Below are positions 28,120-35,912 of a DNA stretch of 64,000 nt, piece after piece. The notes beneath the pieces were generated by a model, which saw only the letters and a program-made list of their open reading frames with translations, searched no databases and was not told the DNA's origin. The position numbers were made by a program, and so were the translations under genes. Location of the stretch: contig NZ_BCSM01000001.1 in NCBI RefSeq assembly GCF_001570865.1, positions 186,001 through 250,000 of the forward strand, in the 5' to 3' direction. Each line of letters opens with the position of its first letter. The first letter of the stretch is position 1. This DNA comes from Rothia kristinae NBRC 15354. GTDB lineage: Bacteria; Actinomycetota; Actinomycetes; Actinomycetales; Micrococcaceae.

Positions 28120-31100
28120 TCACCGGTCCGCCGAGGCGCTGGCGGACGGCGACGGGCTGGCCGAGGCCGTCGCGCCCTCGGCTTCCATGGCCTCGTCCAG
28201 GGCCTTCTGCAGGCGGTCCTGGGCCTCGCCGTACTTGGCCCAGTCGCCGTCCTTGCGGGCCTGGTCGGCGTCCTTCATGGCCTGGCTGGCCTTCTCCAGC
28301 GCGGAGCCCAGATCCCCGGAGGCGCTGCTCCCGGAGCCCTGCTGGCCGCTCTCGCCGTCCTGGGCGTCGGCCTCCTGGGCGTCCACCCCGGCGTCCTGGG
28401 TGGTCTGCGCTCCGGAATCGCCGCCGAACACCTGGTTCAGCGCCTCGTCGAGGGTCGGGGCGTAGCCGACCTTCTCGCCGAAGCCCACGAGCACGCGGCG
28501 CAGGGTCGGGTAGGCCGAATCCCCGCTGGACTGCACGTAGACGGGCTGGACGTAGAGGATGCCGTCACCGACGGGCAGGGTCAGCAGGTTGCCCTTGACC
28601 ACCCGGGAGCCGCCCTGGCTGAGCAGGTTCAGCTCGGAGGAGACCTCGGTGTCCGAGTTGAAGTTGTTCTGCGCCTGACCGGGCCCGGGCACCACGGAGG
28701 AGCGCGGCAGCTCCAGCAGCCGCAGCTTCCCGTAGTCCGGGGAGCGCTCCCCGTTCTTGCCGGTGCCGGCATCCCCGTTGGCCGCCAGGTACCCGTACAT
28801 CACGTTGCGGGTGGAGCTGTCCGACTGCTGCGGGATGAAGGAGCTGGTCAGGGAGAAGGAGGCCTTGTCCTCCCCCGGCATCTGCAGGGAGAGGTAGTAC
28901 GGCGGCAGCTCGGTGTCCGAATCGGTCGTGGGATCGTTCGGGACCTTCCAGACGTCGTCCCCGGCGTAGAAGGAGTTGGCATCCGTCACGTGGTAACGGT
29001 TCAGCAGCTCCCGCTGCACCTTGAACAGGTCCTCCGGGTAGCGCACGTGCGCCATCAGGGCCGCGGACATGTCCTTGTAGGACTTCACGGTGTTCGGGAA
29101 GACCTTCTGCCAGGACTTCAGCACCGGGTCGTCCTCGTCCCACGCGTACAGCTGCACCGAGCCGTCGTAGGCGTTCACGGTGGCCTTGACCGAGTTGCGG
29201 ATGTAGTTGACCTTCTCATCCGGCAGGGCCTGGGCCTGCCCGTTCTGGGTGCGCGAGTCCTGCGTGGCGCTGCCCAGGGAGGTGGGCGCGGAGTACGGGT
29301 AGGAGGACGACGTCGTGTACGCGTCCACGATCCACTGCACCTTGCCGTCGATGATCGCCGGGTACGGGTTGCCGTCCACCGTCAGGTACGGGGCGACCTT
29401 GCGCACCCGCTCGGCCGGGTCCCGGTCGTAGAGGATCTGGGACTCCGGGCGCACCCCGTCGGAGAGCAGCAGGTCGGAGGACTGGTACTTGATGGAGTAG
29501 GCCAGGCGGTTGAACCAGTTGCCGACGTTGGGCCCGCCGTTCCCGCTGAAGGTGGTCTTGGCGTCGTTGGAGTCGGAGTCGTCCGTGGTCTGCGGGCGGT
29601 CCAGCTCCAGGTGCTCGTCGCCTTCCGAGCCGCCGACGATCGAGTACTCGGGGGAGGACTGGCCGAAGTAGATCCGCGGCTCGTAGTTCTCCGAGATCTC
29701 GCCGGTGGCGTTGATGCCGGACTGCATGAACTTGGGCTTGCCGTCGGCCTCCACCTGGTTGCCGTAGGCGGCGACGACGCCGTAGCCGTGGGTGTAGACC
29801 ACGTGCTGGTTGTACCAGCCCTGGTCCTGGTTCTGCCCCGGGTTCAGCTCGCGCGCGGAGATCACGGTGTCCTGGGTGGTGCCGTCGATGTCGTAGCGGT
29901 CCACGGACAGGGTCTTGCCGAACTGGTAGTAGGGACGGAACTGCTGCAGCTGGGCGAAGGCGGAGGAGACCACGTTCGGGTCCAGCAGGCGGATGTTGGA
30001 GATGGACTGCGAGTCGTTGCGCAGCGCGCCCTTCGCGGAGTCCACCGTGGCGTCGTAGTTGGTGGATTCCAGGTCCGAGAGCCCGTAGGCGTCCCGGGTC
30101 ATGTCGATGTTGCGCTGGATGTACGGGTTCTCCATGGACTGCTCGGTGGGCTGGACCTGGAACCGCTGCACGATCCACGGGTACAGCCCGCCGGCCACGA
30201 GGGAGACCACCAGCAGCATCGCGGTGCCGATCATCGGCAGGCGCCACCGGCCCACCACCGCGCCTACGATGCACATCACCGCGACCAGCACGGCCGCGAT
30301 GGCCAGGATCGCCTTGGTGGGGATCACGGCGTTGACGTCGGTGTACATCGCTCCGGTCCAGTCCCCGGAGTCGTTCTGCAGCGTCGCGTAGCGGCCCAGC
30401 CAGAAGTTCGCGCCCACGACCAGGAGGATCGCGGCGGCTGTGATGCCCATCTGCACGGTGAAGGCGCGCGAGACCCGCAGGCCCCGCTCCCCCACCGAGA
30501 TCCCGCCGTACAGGTAGTGCACGACCAGCGCGGCCAGGCCCGCGAAGATCAGGGTGGTCAGCACGAAGCCGGTAACCAGGCGCAGGAACGGCAGGGTGAA
30601 CATGAAGAAGGACAGGTCCAGGCCGAACTGCGGATCGGTGCGCCCGGAGGGCTCCTGGGCGAAGAACAGCACGACGGTGTCCCAGCGGGTGAGGAACGTG
30701 GCCGCGCCGAACAGCCCGATGACCAGGGGCACCGCGATCAGCAGCACCCGGCGCATCGGCTCCAGGGCCTGCTGGTAGCGGGCCATGTTCTGTTCGAAGG
30801 CCGCGCGCAGATCCGCCATCGGATCCTGTCCGGCCCCCTCCCGGCGGGCCTGCTCCCGGGCGGCGTCGCGCCCGGCCCGCGAGCGTCCGGCGGCCGGACG
30901 CGCGGGACGGTGGCGCCAGGCCAGGCGCATGCTCAGCCACACGACGAAGGCCATGAGCACCGCGGCGGCGAGGAAGACCCCGACCTTGATGCCGTTCTCC
31001 CGCAGGAACACGGTGAGGTAGCCGACCTGGTCGTACCAGAGCACCTCGGTGTACACCTGGGTCGCGGCCACGAAGGCGATGATCAGGGCGATGACGATGA

Positions 31101-31206
31101 TCGCGGTGATGATCAGGGGACGACGCCGCGAGGAGGCGGGGCCGCGCGCGGCACGGTCGGGGCGGGAGGATCCTCCCGCATCGGGCTGGTGGGGTCCTTG
31201 GCTCAC
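28120..31206 (-). CDS. UPF0182-family large membrane protein
   Basis: 1028 residues, the size of the actinobacterial UPF0182 (Rv3193c-like) family. About seven membrane helices in the first 330 residues (first near 32-55, LIITAIIVIALIIAFVAA) precede a large extracytoplasmic domain with HGYGVVAAYGNQVEADGKPK and an acidic Gln/Ser/Asp-rich tail. The function of the family is unknown; there is no catalytic motif I can point to. GTG 31206 has GAGG 6 bases upstream, and the first residues are an Arg/Pro/Ser-rich cytosolic stretch; the frame is open 43 codons further upstream. Its neighbour, the PDZ/Lon-like protease, is also next to this gene in mycobacteria. Confidence 0.88.
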   Translation of the reverse strand: MSQGPHQPDAGGSSRPDRAARGPASSRRRPLIITAIIVIALIIAFVAATQVYTEVLWYDQVGYLTVFLRENGIKVGVFLAAAVLMAFVVWLSMRLAWRHRPARPAAGRSRAGRDAAREQARREGAGQDPMADLRAAFEQNMARYQQALEPMRRVLLIAVPLVIGLFGAATFLTRWDTVVLFFAQEPSGRTDPQFGLDLSFFMFTLPFLRLVTGFVLTTLIFAGLAALVVHYLYGGISVGERGLRVSRAFTVQMGITAAAILLVVGANFWLGRYATLQNDSGDWTGAMYTDVNAVIPTKAILAIAAVLVAVMCIVGAVVGRWRLPMIGTAMLLVVSLVAGGLYPWIVQRFQVQPTEQSMENPYIQRNIDMTRDAYGLSDLESTNYDATVDSAKGALRNDSQSISNIRLLDPNVVSSAFAQLQQFRPYYQFGKTLSVDRYDIDGTTQDTVISARELNPGQNQDQGWYNQHVVYTHGYGVVAAYGNQVEADGKPKFMQSGINATGEISENYEPRIYFGQSSPEYSIVGGSEGDEHLELDRPQTTDDSDSNDAKTTFSGNGGPNVGNWFNRLAYSIKYQSSDLLLSDGVRPESQILYDRDPAERVRKVAPYLTVDGNPYPAIIDGKVQWIVDAYTTSSSYPYSAPTSLGSATQDSRTQNGQAQALPDEKVNYIRNSVKATVNAYDGSVQLYAWDEDDPVLKSWQKVFPNTVKSYKDMSAALMAHVRYPEDLFKVQRELLNRYHVTDANSFYAGDDVWKVPNDPTTDSDTELPPYYLSLQMPGEDKASFSLTSSFIPQQSDSSTRNVMYGYLAANGDAGTGKNGERSPDYGKLRLLELPRSSVVPGPGQAQNNFNSDTEVSSELNLLSQGGSRVVKGNLLTLPVGDGILYVQPVYVQSSGDSAYPTLRRVLVGFGEKVGYAPTLDEALNQVFGGDSGAQTTQDAGVDAQEADAQDGESGQQGSGSSASGDLGSALEKASQAMKDADQARKDGDWAKYGEAQDRLQKALDEAMEAEGATASASPSPSASASADR

Positions 31207-31412
31207 GGATGTCCTCGAGGTCGCAGGCGGTGGATGCGGGCCCCGCGCCGCCCCGGGGTCGCTCGCCCGCGCTGCCGAGGCGGCTGCGCGGGTGCTCCCG
31301 GTGCGGGTCAGGGGCCGTGGACGCCGCGCGAGCAAGCCCGGCCCGGCGTCGTGCCTCCCATTGTGCCCGGAAAGGGGTGCCGCGGACCATTCCGGTCAGG
31401 GATGCGAAGCGC

Positions 31413-31440
31413 CTGAGGCCCCCGGACCCGGAGACCTCAG
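31413..31440 (-). terminator. Weak hairpin at the end of the PDZ protease gene
   Basis: An imperfect inverted repeat (11 of 13 positions pair) overlapping the stop codon of the PDZ protease. The loop is only about 2 bases, so it is a poor terminator. The remaining gap to the UPF0182 start (31207-31412) shows a CACAAT box near 31372-31367 and nothing else clear. Confidence 0.3.
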
Positions 31441-32579
31441 GAGCCGCACTGCGGGTAGGAGGCGGGGTCCTTGCCCTCGCCGACGCCGCGCACGGCCTCC
31501 ACGGCCTCGTCCAGCGTGGAGACCTTGACCACCGACAGCCCGTCGGGGATGTGCCCGGTGACCTCGTCGCAGTTGTCCGCCGGGGCCAGGAAGAGGGTGG
31601 CCCCGGCCTGCCGGGCCCCGATCATCTTCTGCCGGATCCCGCCGATGGCCCCGACCTTCCCCTGGGCGTCGATCGTGCCGGTGCCGGCCACGTGCTTGCC
31701 GCCGGTCAGGGAGCCGGGGGTCAGCTCGTCGATGATCCCCAGGGCGAACATGGTGCCCGCGCTCGGCCCGCCGACGTCCTGCAGCCCGTAGTCCACGGTG
31801 AACGGGAAGTGGTAGTCCGGCTTCAGGTACAGCCCCAGCACCCACCGACCCGAGGCGTCGTCGCGCCGCGGGGTCAGCCGCACGGTGCGCTGCTCGTCCT
31901 TGCCCCCGGGGCGATAGACGACGTCGACGGCCTTGCCCTCGGTGCGCTGCAGGGCGTCGGTGAGGTCCTGGTAGGTCTTCAGCCGGGTGCCGCCCACGGC
32001 CACCAGCACGTCGCCCTCCGCCAGGGGCCCGGCCGCGCTCTGCGGGGCCCGCCCGGCGACCCGCAGGGTCACGGAGTAGTCGATGCCCAGGTGCTCGGCG
32101 GCTGCGGCCTGGGCGGCGGACTGGGAGTCGGTCATGTCCGCGCTGTTGCGCGCGGCGACCTGCGCCGAGCTGGTGCCGGGGGCGTAGAGGGCGTCCGCGG
32201 GCAGCGCCGTGCGCCCGGGGTCCAGGAACGCGCCGAGCACGGCCAGCGGGTTGGTCTGGGAGTTGGGCCCGCCTGCGACGGAGACGGTGGTCATGTCCAA
32301 GCTGCCGCTGACGGGATAGGTCTTCGCGCCGTCGATGCGGATCAGCTGGTGCCCGTTCCACTCGCCGATCGTGTTGAAGGTGGGGCCGGGCGCCTCGGTG
32401 ACGAACGGCGGGGCCAGCAGCGCCCCCGCGGCCAGGATCCCGACGGTGGCCGCACCGCACAGGCCGGTCAGGCGGGCCCGACGCCGCTGGGCGCGGCGAG
32501 GCCGCAGCGTGGGGGTGCGCGGGGCGGACCCGGTCTGCCCCGCGGAGTCGGGGTCGTGCTGCTGCGGGGTCTCGGGCAT
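31437..32579 (-). CDS. PDZ- and Lon-protease-domain membrane protein (YlbL/Rv3194c-like)
   Basis: 380 residues: basic N-terminus, one membrane helix (about 38-58, CGAATVGILAAGALLAPP), a PDZ domain (about 170-245, with GPLAEGDVLVAVGG) and a Lon-type serine protease domain with catalytic Ser in VGGPSAGTMFALG and Lys in IGGIRQKMIGA. This is the YlbL/LonR architecture; the protease faces the outside. ATG 32579 follows AGGAAG by 9 bases. An in-frame GTG at 32663, 11 bases after TAGGAT (32680-32675), would add 28 residues and cannot be excluded. Known substrates: none for this family in actinobacteria that I can name. Confidence 0.9.
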   Translation of the reverse strand: MPETPQQHDPDSAGQTGSAPRTPTLRPRRAQRRRARLTGLCGAATVGILAAGALLAPPFVTEAPGPTFNTIGEWNGHQLIRIDGAKTYPVSGSLDMTTVSVAGGPNSQTNPLAVLGAFLDPGRTALPADALYAPGTSSAQVAARNSADMTDSQSAAQAAAAEHLGIDYSVTLRVAGRAPQSAAGPLAEGDVLVAVGGTRLKTYQDLTDALQRTEGKAVDVVYRPGGKDEQRTVRLTPRRDDASGRWVLGLYLKPDYHFPFTVDYGLQDVGGPSAGTMFALGIIDELTPGSLTGGKHVAGTGTIDAQGKVGAIGGIRQKMIGARQAGATLFLAPADNCDEVTGHIPDGLSVVKVSTLDEAVEAVRGVGEGKDPASYPQCGS

Positions 32580-32859
32580 CCTGGGGCTTCCTGCTCGGGC
32601 GTGGCCCGCGCGGGGCTGCCGGCGACGCGCGGGGGCGGGGGCAGCCGGGCCGGGACGGCTCACGGGCGTGGCCCATCCTAGCCCACAGCGGCCTGGGCGG
32701 ATCCGGCGCTGATCCGGCGTCGGTCCGGCGTCGGCCCGGCGGGTGGGACTGTGCCAGGAGCGGACACGGGCTGACGGGCGGGCCTGGGCTGGCCTTTAAT
32801 GGGGGCTGAGCCCGCGCGGCGGATCGCACCGTCGCCTCCGACCGACCCTTCGAGGTGCC

Positions 32860-34281
32860 ATGAACTCCCAGAACCCCGACGACCGCGAGTCCCACGGCGA
32901 GGGGGGCGGCAACCCCTTCGAGGAGCTGTTCCGCCGCCTGTCCTCCGGGCAGGGGCTGAACCCCGAGGACCTGCGGGGGATGTCCGTGCCCATGGACCCG
33001 GCGATGATGTCCGGGCTGTTCTCCCAGATCCAGGCCATGATGTCCGGGATGAGCCGGGACGGCTCCGTGAACTGGGAGGCGGCCCGGGATCACGCCCGCC
33101 AGCTGGCCGCCGCCGAATCCGACCCCTCCCTGACCGGCAGCCGCAAGGCCGCCGTGCGCGATGCGATGCAGCTGGCCGGGCTGTGGCTGGACGCGCAGAC
33201 CCAGTTCTCCCGTCCGGCCGTGCCGGAGGATGCCTGGGTGCGCGTGGAGTGGGTGGACCACTGCTTCGACACGTTCCGCCAGATCGCCGAGCCCGTGGCG
33301 GCGTCGGTCTCGGAGGCCATGGGCCAGGCGATGACCCAGCAGATCCCGCAGGAGCTGCAGGCCATCCTGGGGCAGGGCGCGTCCATGCTCAGCGGGATCA
33401 GCGGGATGATGTTCGCGATGCAGCTGGGTCAGGCCGTCGGGCAGCTGTCCCGCGAGGCCGTCTCCTCCACGGACATCGGCATCCCCCTGGCCCCGGAGCG
33501 CTGCGCCCTGGTACCCACCAACATCGCCGCCTTCGGTGAGGGCCTGGACCTGCCGGAGCAGGAGATCATGCTGTTCCTGGCCCTGCGCGAGGCCGCCCAC
33601 CAGCGGCTGTTCCACGCCACCCCGTGGCTGCGTCAGGACATCCTGGAGCTGATCCGCCGCTACTCCCGCGGCATCCACGTGGACATGGACCGGATCGAGG
33701 AGGCCACCCGCAGCCTGGATCCCACCGACCCCGAGTCGATGCGCACCATTCTGTCCGGGGATCTGTTCACCCCGCAGCTGACGGAGGACCAGGAGGTCAC
33801 CCTGCGGCGCCTGGAGACCCTGCTGGCCCTGGTGGAGGGCTGGGTGGACGACGTCTGCGCACGGACCGCCGGCAACCTGCCTTCCGCACCCGCGCTGACC
33901 GAGACCCTGCGGCGTCGTCGCGCCGCGGGCGGACCTGCGGAGAAGACCTTCGGGTCGCTGATCGGCCTGGAGCTGCGGCCGCGGCGCCTGCGCGAGGCCT
34001 CCGAGTTCTGGCGCGCCTACGGCGAGCAGCACGGGGCCGAGGCCAGGGACGCCCTGTGGGAGGCCCCGGAGAACCTGCCCACGGACGAGGACCTGGATCA
34101 CCCGGAGCAGTTCGAGCCCACCCACGACCTGCTCCACGCCACGGATGAGGAGATGGACGCCGCCCTGGAGAAGCTGCTCTCCGGCGGCTACGAGGACGGG
34201 GCGGACTCGGAGGATCCGTCCTCCGGGGAGGACGGGGAGGATTCCTCCGGGGAGTCCTCGAACGGCTCCTCCGGGTCCTGA
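32860..34281 (+). CDS. Zinc-dependent metalloprotease-like protein, DUF2342 family (Rv3195-like)
   Basis: 473 residues, mostly helical, with the family's zincin-like segment ALREAAHQRLFHATPWLRQD (about 242-261) and a Gly/Met-rich stretch near 168-200 (MLSGISGMMFAMQLGQAVGQ). Proteins of this family were once tied to coenzyme F420 metabolism by co-occurrence; function is unproven. The segment reads EAAH rather than HExxH, so peptidase activity is not certain. GAGG lies 5 bases before the ATG, and TTTAAT at 32795-32800 is a possible -10. The last 30 residues are acidic and Ser/Gly-rich, and their codons overlap the antisense DUF45 peptidase gene by 94 bases. Confidence 0.85.
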   Translation: MNSQNPDDRESHGEGGGNPFEELFRRLSSGQGLNPEDLRGMSVPMDPAMMSGLFSQIQAMMSGMSRDGSVNWEAARDHARQLAAAESDPSLTGSRKAAVRDAMQLAGLWLDAQTQFSRPAVPEDAWVRVEWVDHCFDTFRQIAEPVAASVSEAMGQAMTQQIPQELQAILGQGASMLSGISGMMFAMQLGQAVGQLSREAVSSTDIGIPLAPERCALVPTNIAAFGEGLDLPEQEIMLFLALREAAHQRLFHATPWLRQDILELIRRYSRGIHVDMDRIEEATRSLDPTDPESMRTILSGDLFTPQLTEDQEVTLRRLETLLALVEGWVDDVCARTAGNLPSAPALTETLRRRRAAGGPAEKTFGSLIGLELRPRRLREASEFWRAYGEQHGAEARDALWEAPENLPTDEDLDHPEQFEPTHDLLHATDEEMDAALEKLLSGGYEDGADSEDPSSGEDGEDSSGESSNGSSGS

Positions 34282-34859
34282 CCCCTGCCGTGGGCGTACC
34301 CGGCCAGGTACGCCCGGGCCGTTTCGGCGTGGGGGTAGCGGGCCTCCAGGCGCCGGAAGCGGGGGCCGTGGGAGGCCTCGATGAGGTGGCACAGCTCGTG
34401 ATGGATCACGTAGTCCAGCACGTAGTCCGGCACCTCCCACAGCTGGTGTGAGATCCGCACGCTACCGCGGGCGGGGGTGGTGGATCCCCAGCGGGTGCGC
34501 TGGTTGGTGACCCAGCGGATCGAGACGGGCCGCACCCGGTCCCCCAGCAGCTCCCGGGCCAGGCGTCGGGCCCGCTCGGCGAGGAACGCATCCGAGCGGC
34601 GCCGGGAGGTCGGGTCCCCCTCCCCCGCCCCCTGGCGGGCCCGGGCCCGCAGCAGGCGCGGCAGGAGCTCCTCGGCGTGGCGCAGCGCCCGATCCGTGCC
34701 CATGCTCGCCGGGATCTGCAGCAGCACCCGGTCCCCGTCCCAGCGGGCGGAGACGGTCTTGCGGCGACGCGCCGAGCGGCGGATCACCAGCGCGGGCCGA
34801 TCCCCCTCGGCGCGCAGATGCTCATCGGGGAAGGACGGGGCGGGGCCGGGACGGGGCAT
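34188..34859 (-). CDS. M48-like (YgjP/DUF45) metallopeptidase
   Basis: 223 residues with the zinc site HHELCHLIEASHGPRF (about residues 147-162), the HExxH plus downstream His pattern of YgjP/DUF45 peptidases, preceded by the conserved RWVTNQRTRWGS. No signal peptide or membrane helix, so cytosolic. The tail is Glu/Ser/Pro-rich and encoded opposite the similarly acidic tail of the DUF2342 gene. ATG 34859 is 6 bases after TAGGAT (34871-34866) with no ribosome binding site, so the transcript is probably leaderless. Confidence 0.88.
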   Translation of the reverse strand: MPRPGPAPSFPDEHLRAEGDRPALVIRRSARRRKTVSARWDGDRVLLQIPASMGTDRALRHAEELLPRLLRARARQGAGEGDPTSRRRSDAFLAERARRLARELLGDRVRPVSIRWVTNQRTRWGSTTPARGSVRISHQLWEVPDYVLDYVIHHELCHLIEASHGPRFRRLEARYPHAETARAYLAGYAHGRGQDPEEPFEDSPEESSPSSPEDGSSESAPSS

Positions 34860-34865
34860 GAGAGG

Positions 34866-34871
34866 ATCCTA
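34866..34871 (-). promoter_or_regulatory. Leaderless -10 box of the DUF45 peptidase gene
   Basis: TAGGAT on the minus strand, 6 bases before ATG 34859. Confidence 0.6.
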
Positions 34872-35033
34872 GCCCGACGACGCCGCGCCGGGGCGCCTGC
34901 CCGCCGCACGAACCAGCGCGCCGCACGATCCTCCCCGCCGTCGCTCGCGTCGAGGACCTGCCTGCACCGTCCGGGACGAGGGGCCTGTGGATGAGCGGGG
35001 ATCCGCGCCCACGCATCTGCCAGGGTGGGTGGC

Positions 35034-35795
35034 ATGGACCACTCCTCCGCCGTCGCCCCGCCCATCGTCTCCGTCGAGCACGTGCTCGCCGGCATCCCCC
35101 GCGGCGCCCGGGTGCTGTGCCTGGGGCTGGCCGGTCCCGCCGCCCTGATCTGCCGCGGGCTGACCGAGCGGACCGGGGACGAGCTGCCGTGGCTGCTGGA
35201 CCGGCACCCGGTGACCTCCCGGGATGTCGAGCAGCGGGGGTACCGGAACCAGGACGTGGGCCTGGCCCGGGATCGGGCCCTGTGCGCGGACATCGCCCGA
35301 CGCACCGGGCGCGCGCTGCCGCTGGGGCAGGGCAGCCACCCGGAGTCGGAGCTGGTGCACCGGGTGTGCCGTGAGCGGCGGCGCCGGGAGCAGGTGATCA
35401 CCGAGCTGCTCGGCCGGGACGGGCAGCCGTTCTGGCCCGGTCAGGTTCCGGCGGAGCTGGACCCGACGACGACGCCGGGCGCCCCGCGGCGCACCGCCCG
35501 GGACCCCGGGTGGCTTTCCGGCCTCGTGGCCCGCTTCGACCGGGTGGTGCAGACCGTGGACGCACACGAGGAGGAGCACTGGGAGCCTCCGCTGGCCCCC
35601 GGGACCCCGGTGCTGCAGCTGGTCCTGGATGTCGCCGGGGACCTGCGCGCGGTGGAGGGGGCGGAGAGGACCGTGCCGTGGTGGGCGCGGCGGTGCCGGG
35701 ACTGCCAGCTGGCGGCGATCCGCGTCGAGGCTGACCCGGACTGCCTGTGCCGCCTCGCCCTGCACCCGGAGATCCGCGAGATCCGCGCCGGCTGA
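35034..35795 (+). CDS. Hypothetical protein with C-terminal cysteine pairs
   Basis: 253 residues, family not recognised. No signal peptide or membrane helix. An Ala/Leu-rich N-terminal part (VLCLGLAGPAALICRGL) is followed by a Arg-rich middle and a C-terminal segment with CRDC and, 16 residues on, CLC, which could bind a metal. The ATG at 35034 lies 7 bases after CAGGGT, fitting the leaderless pattern of this window though with a weaker box. It lies alone between the DUF45 peptidase gene (divergent) and uvrD2 (convergent). The reading frame and codon bias look real; long antisense frames here do not. Confidence 0.65.
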   Translation: MDHSSAVAPPIVSVEHVLAGIPRGARVLCLGLAGPAALICRGLTERTGDELPWLLDRHPVTSRDVEQRGYRNQDVGLARDRALCADIARRTGRALPLGQGSHPESELVHRVCRERRRREQVITELLGRDGQPFWPGQVPAELDPTTTPGAPRRTARDPGWLSGLVARFDRVVQTVDAHEEEHWEPPLAPGTPVLQLVLDVAGDLRAVEGAERTVPWWARRCRDCQLAAIRVEADPDCLCRLALHPEIREIRAG

Positions 35796-35912
35796 GACCG
35801 GACGCGGCGGGCGCAAGCCCGAGCTGCGGGACCCTCAGGACGCTCCACGCCCGCGGGGACGGCGAGTTCCGCGGGGCCGGGCGGTGGCGACGTCGGGGGC
35901 TCGGCTCAGGGC

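Noticed and set aside
28990-31416. Open frame of about 808 codons opposite the UPF0182 gene
   Set aside because: Arg/His/Gly-rich shadow without motifs; UPF0182 homology explains the region.
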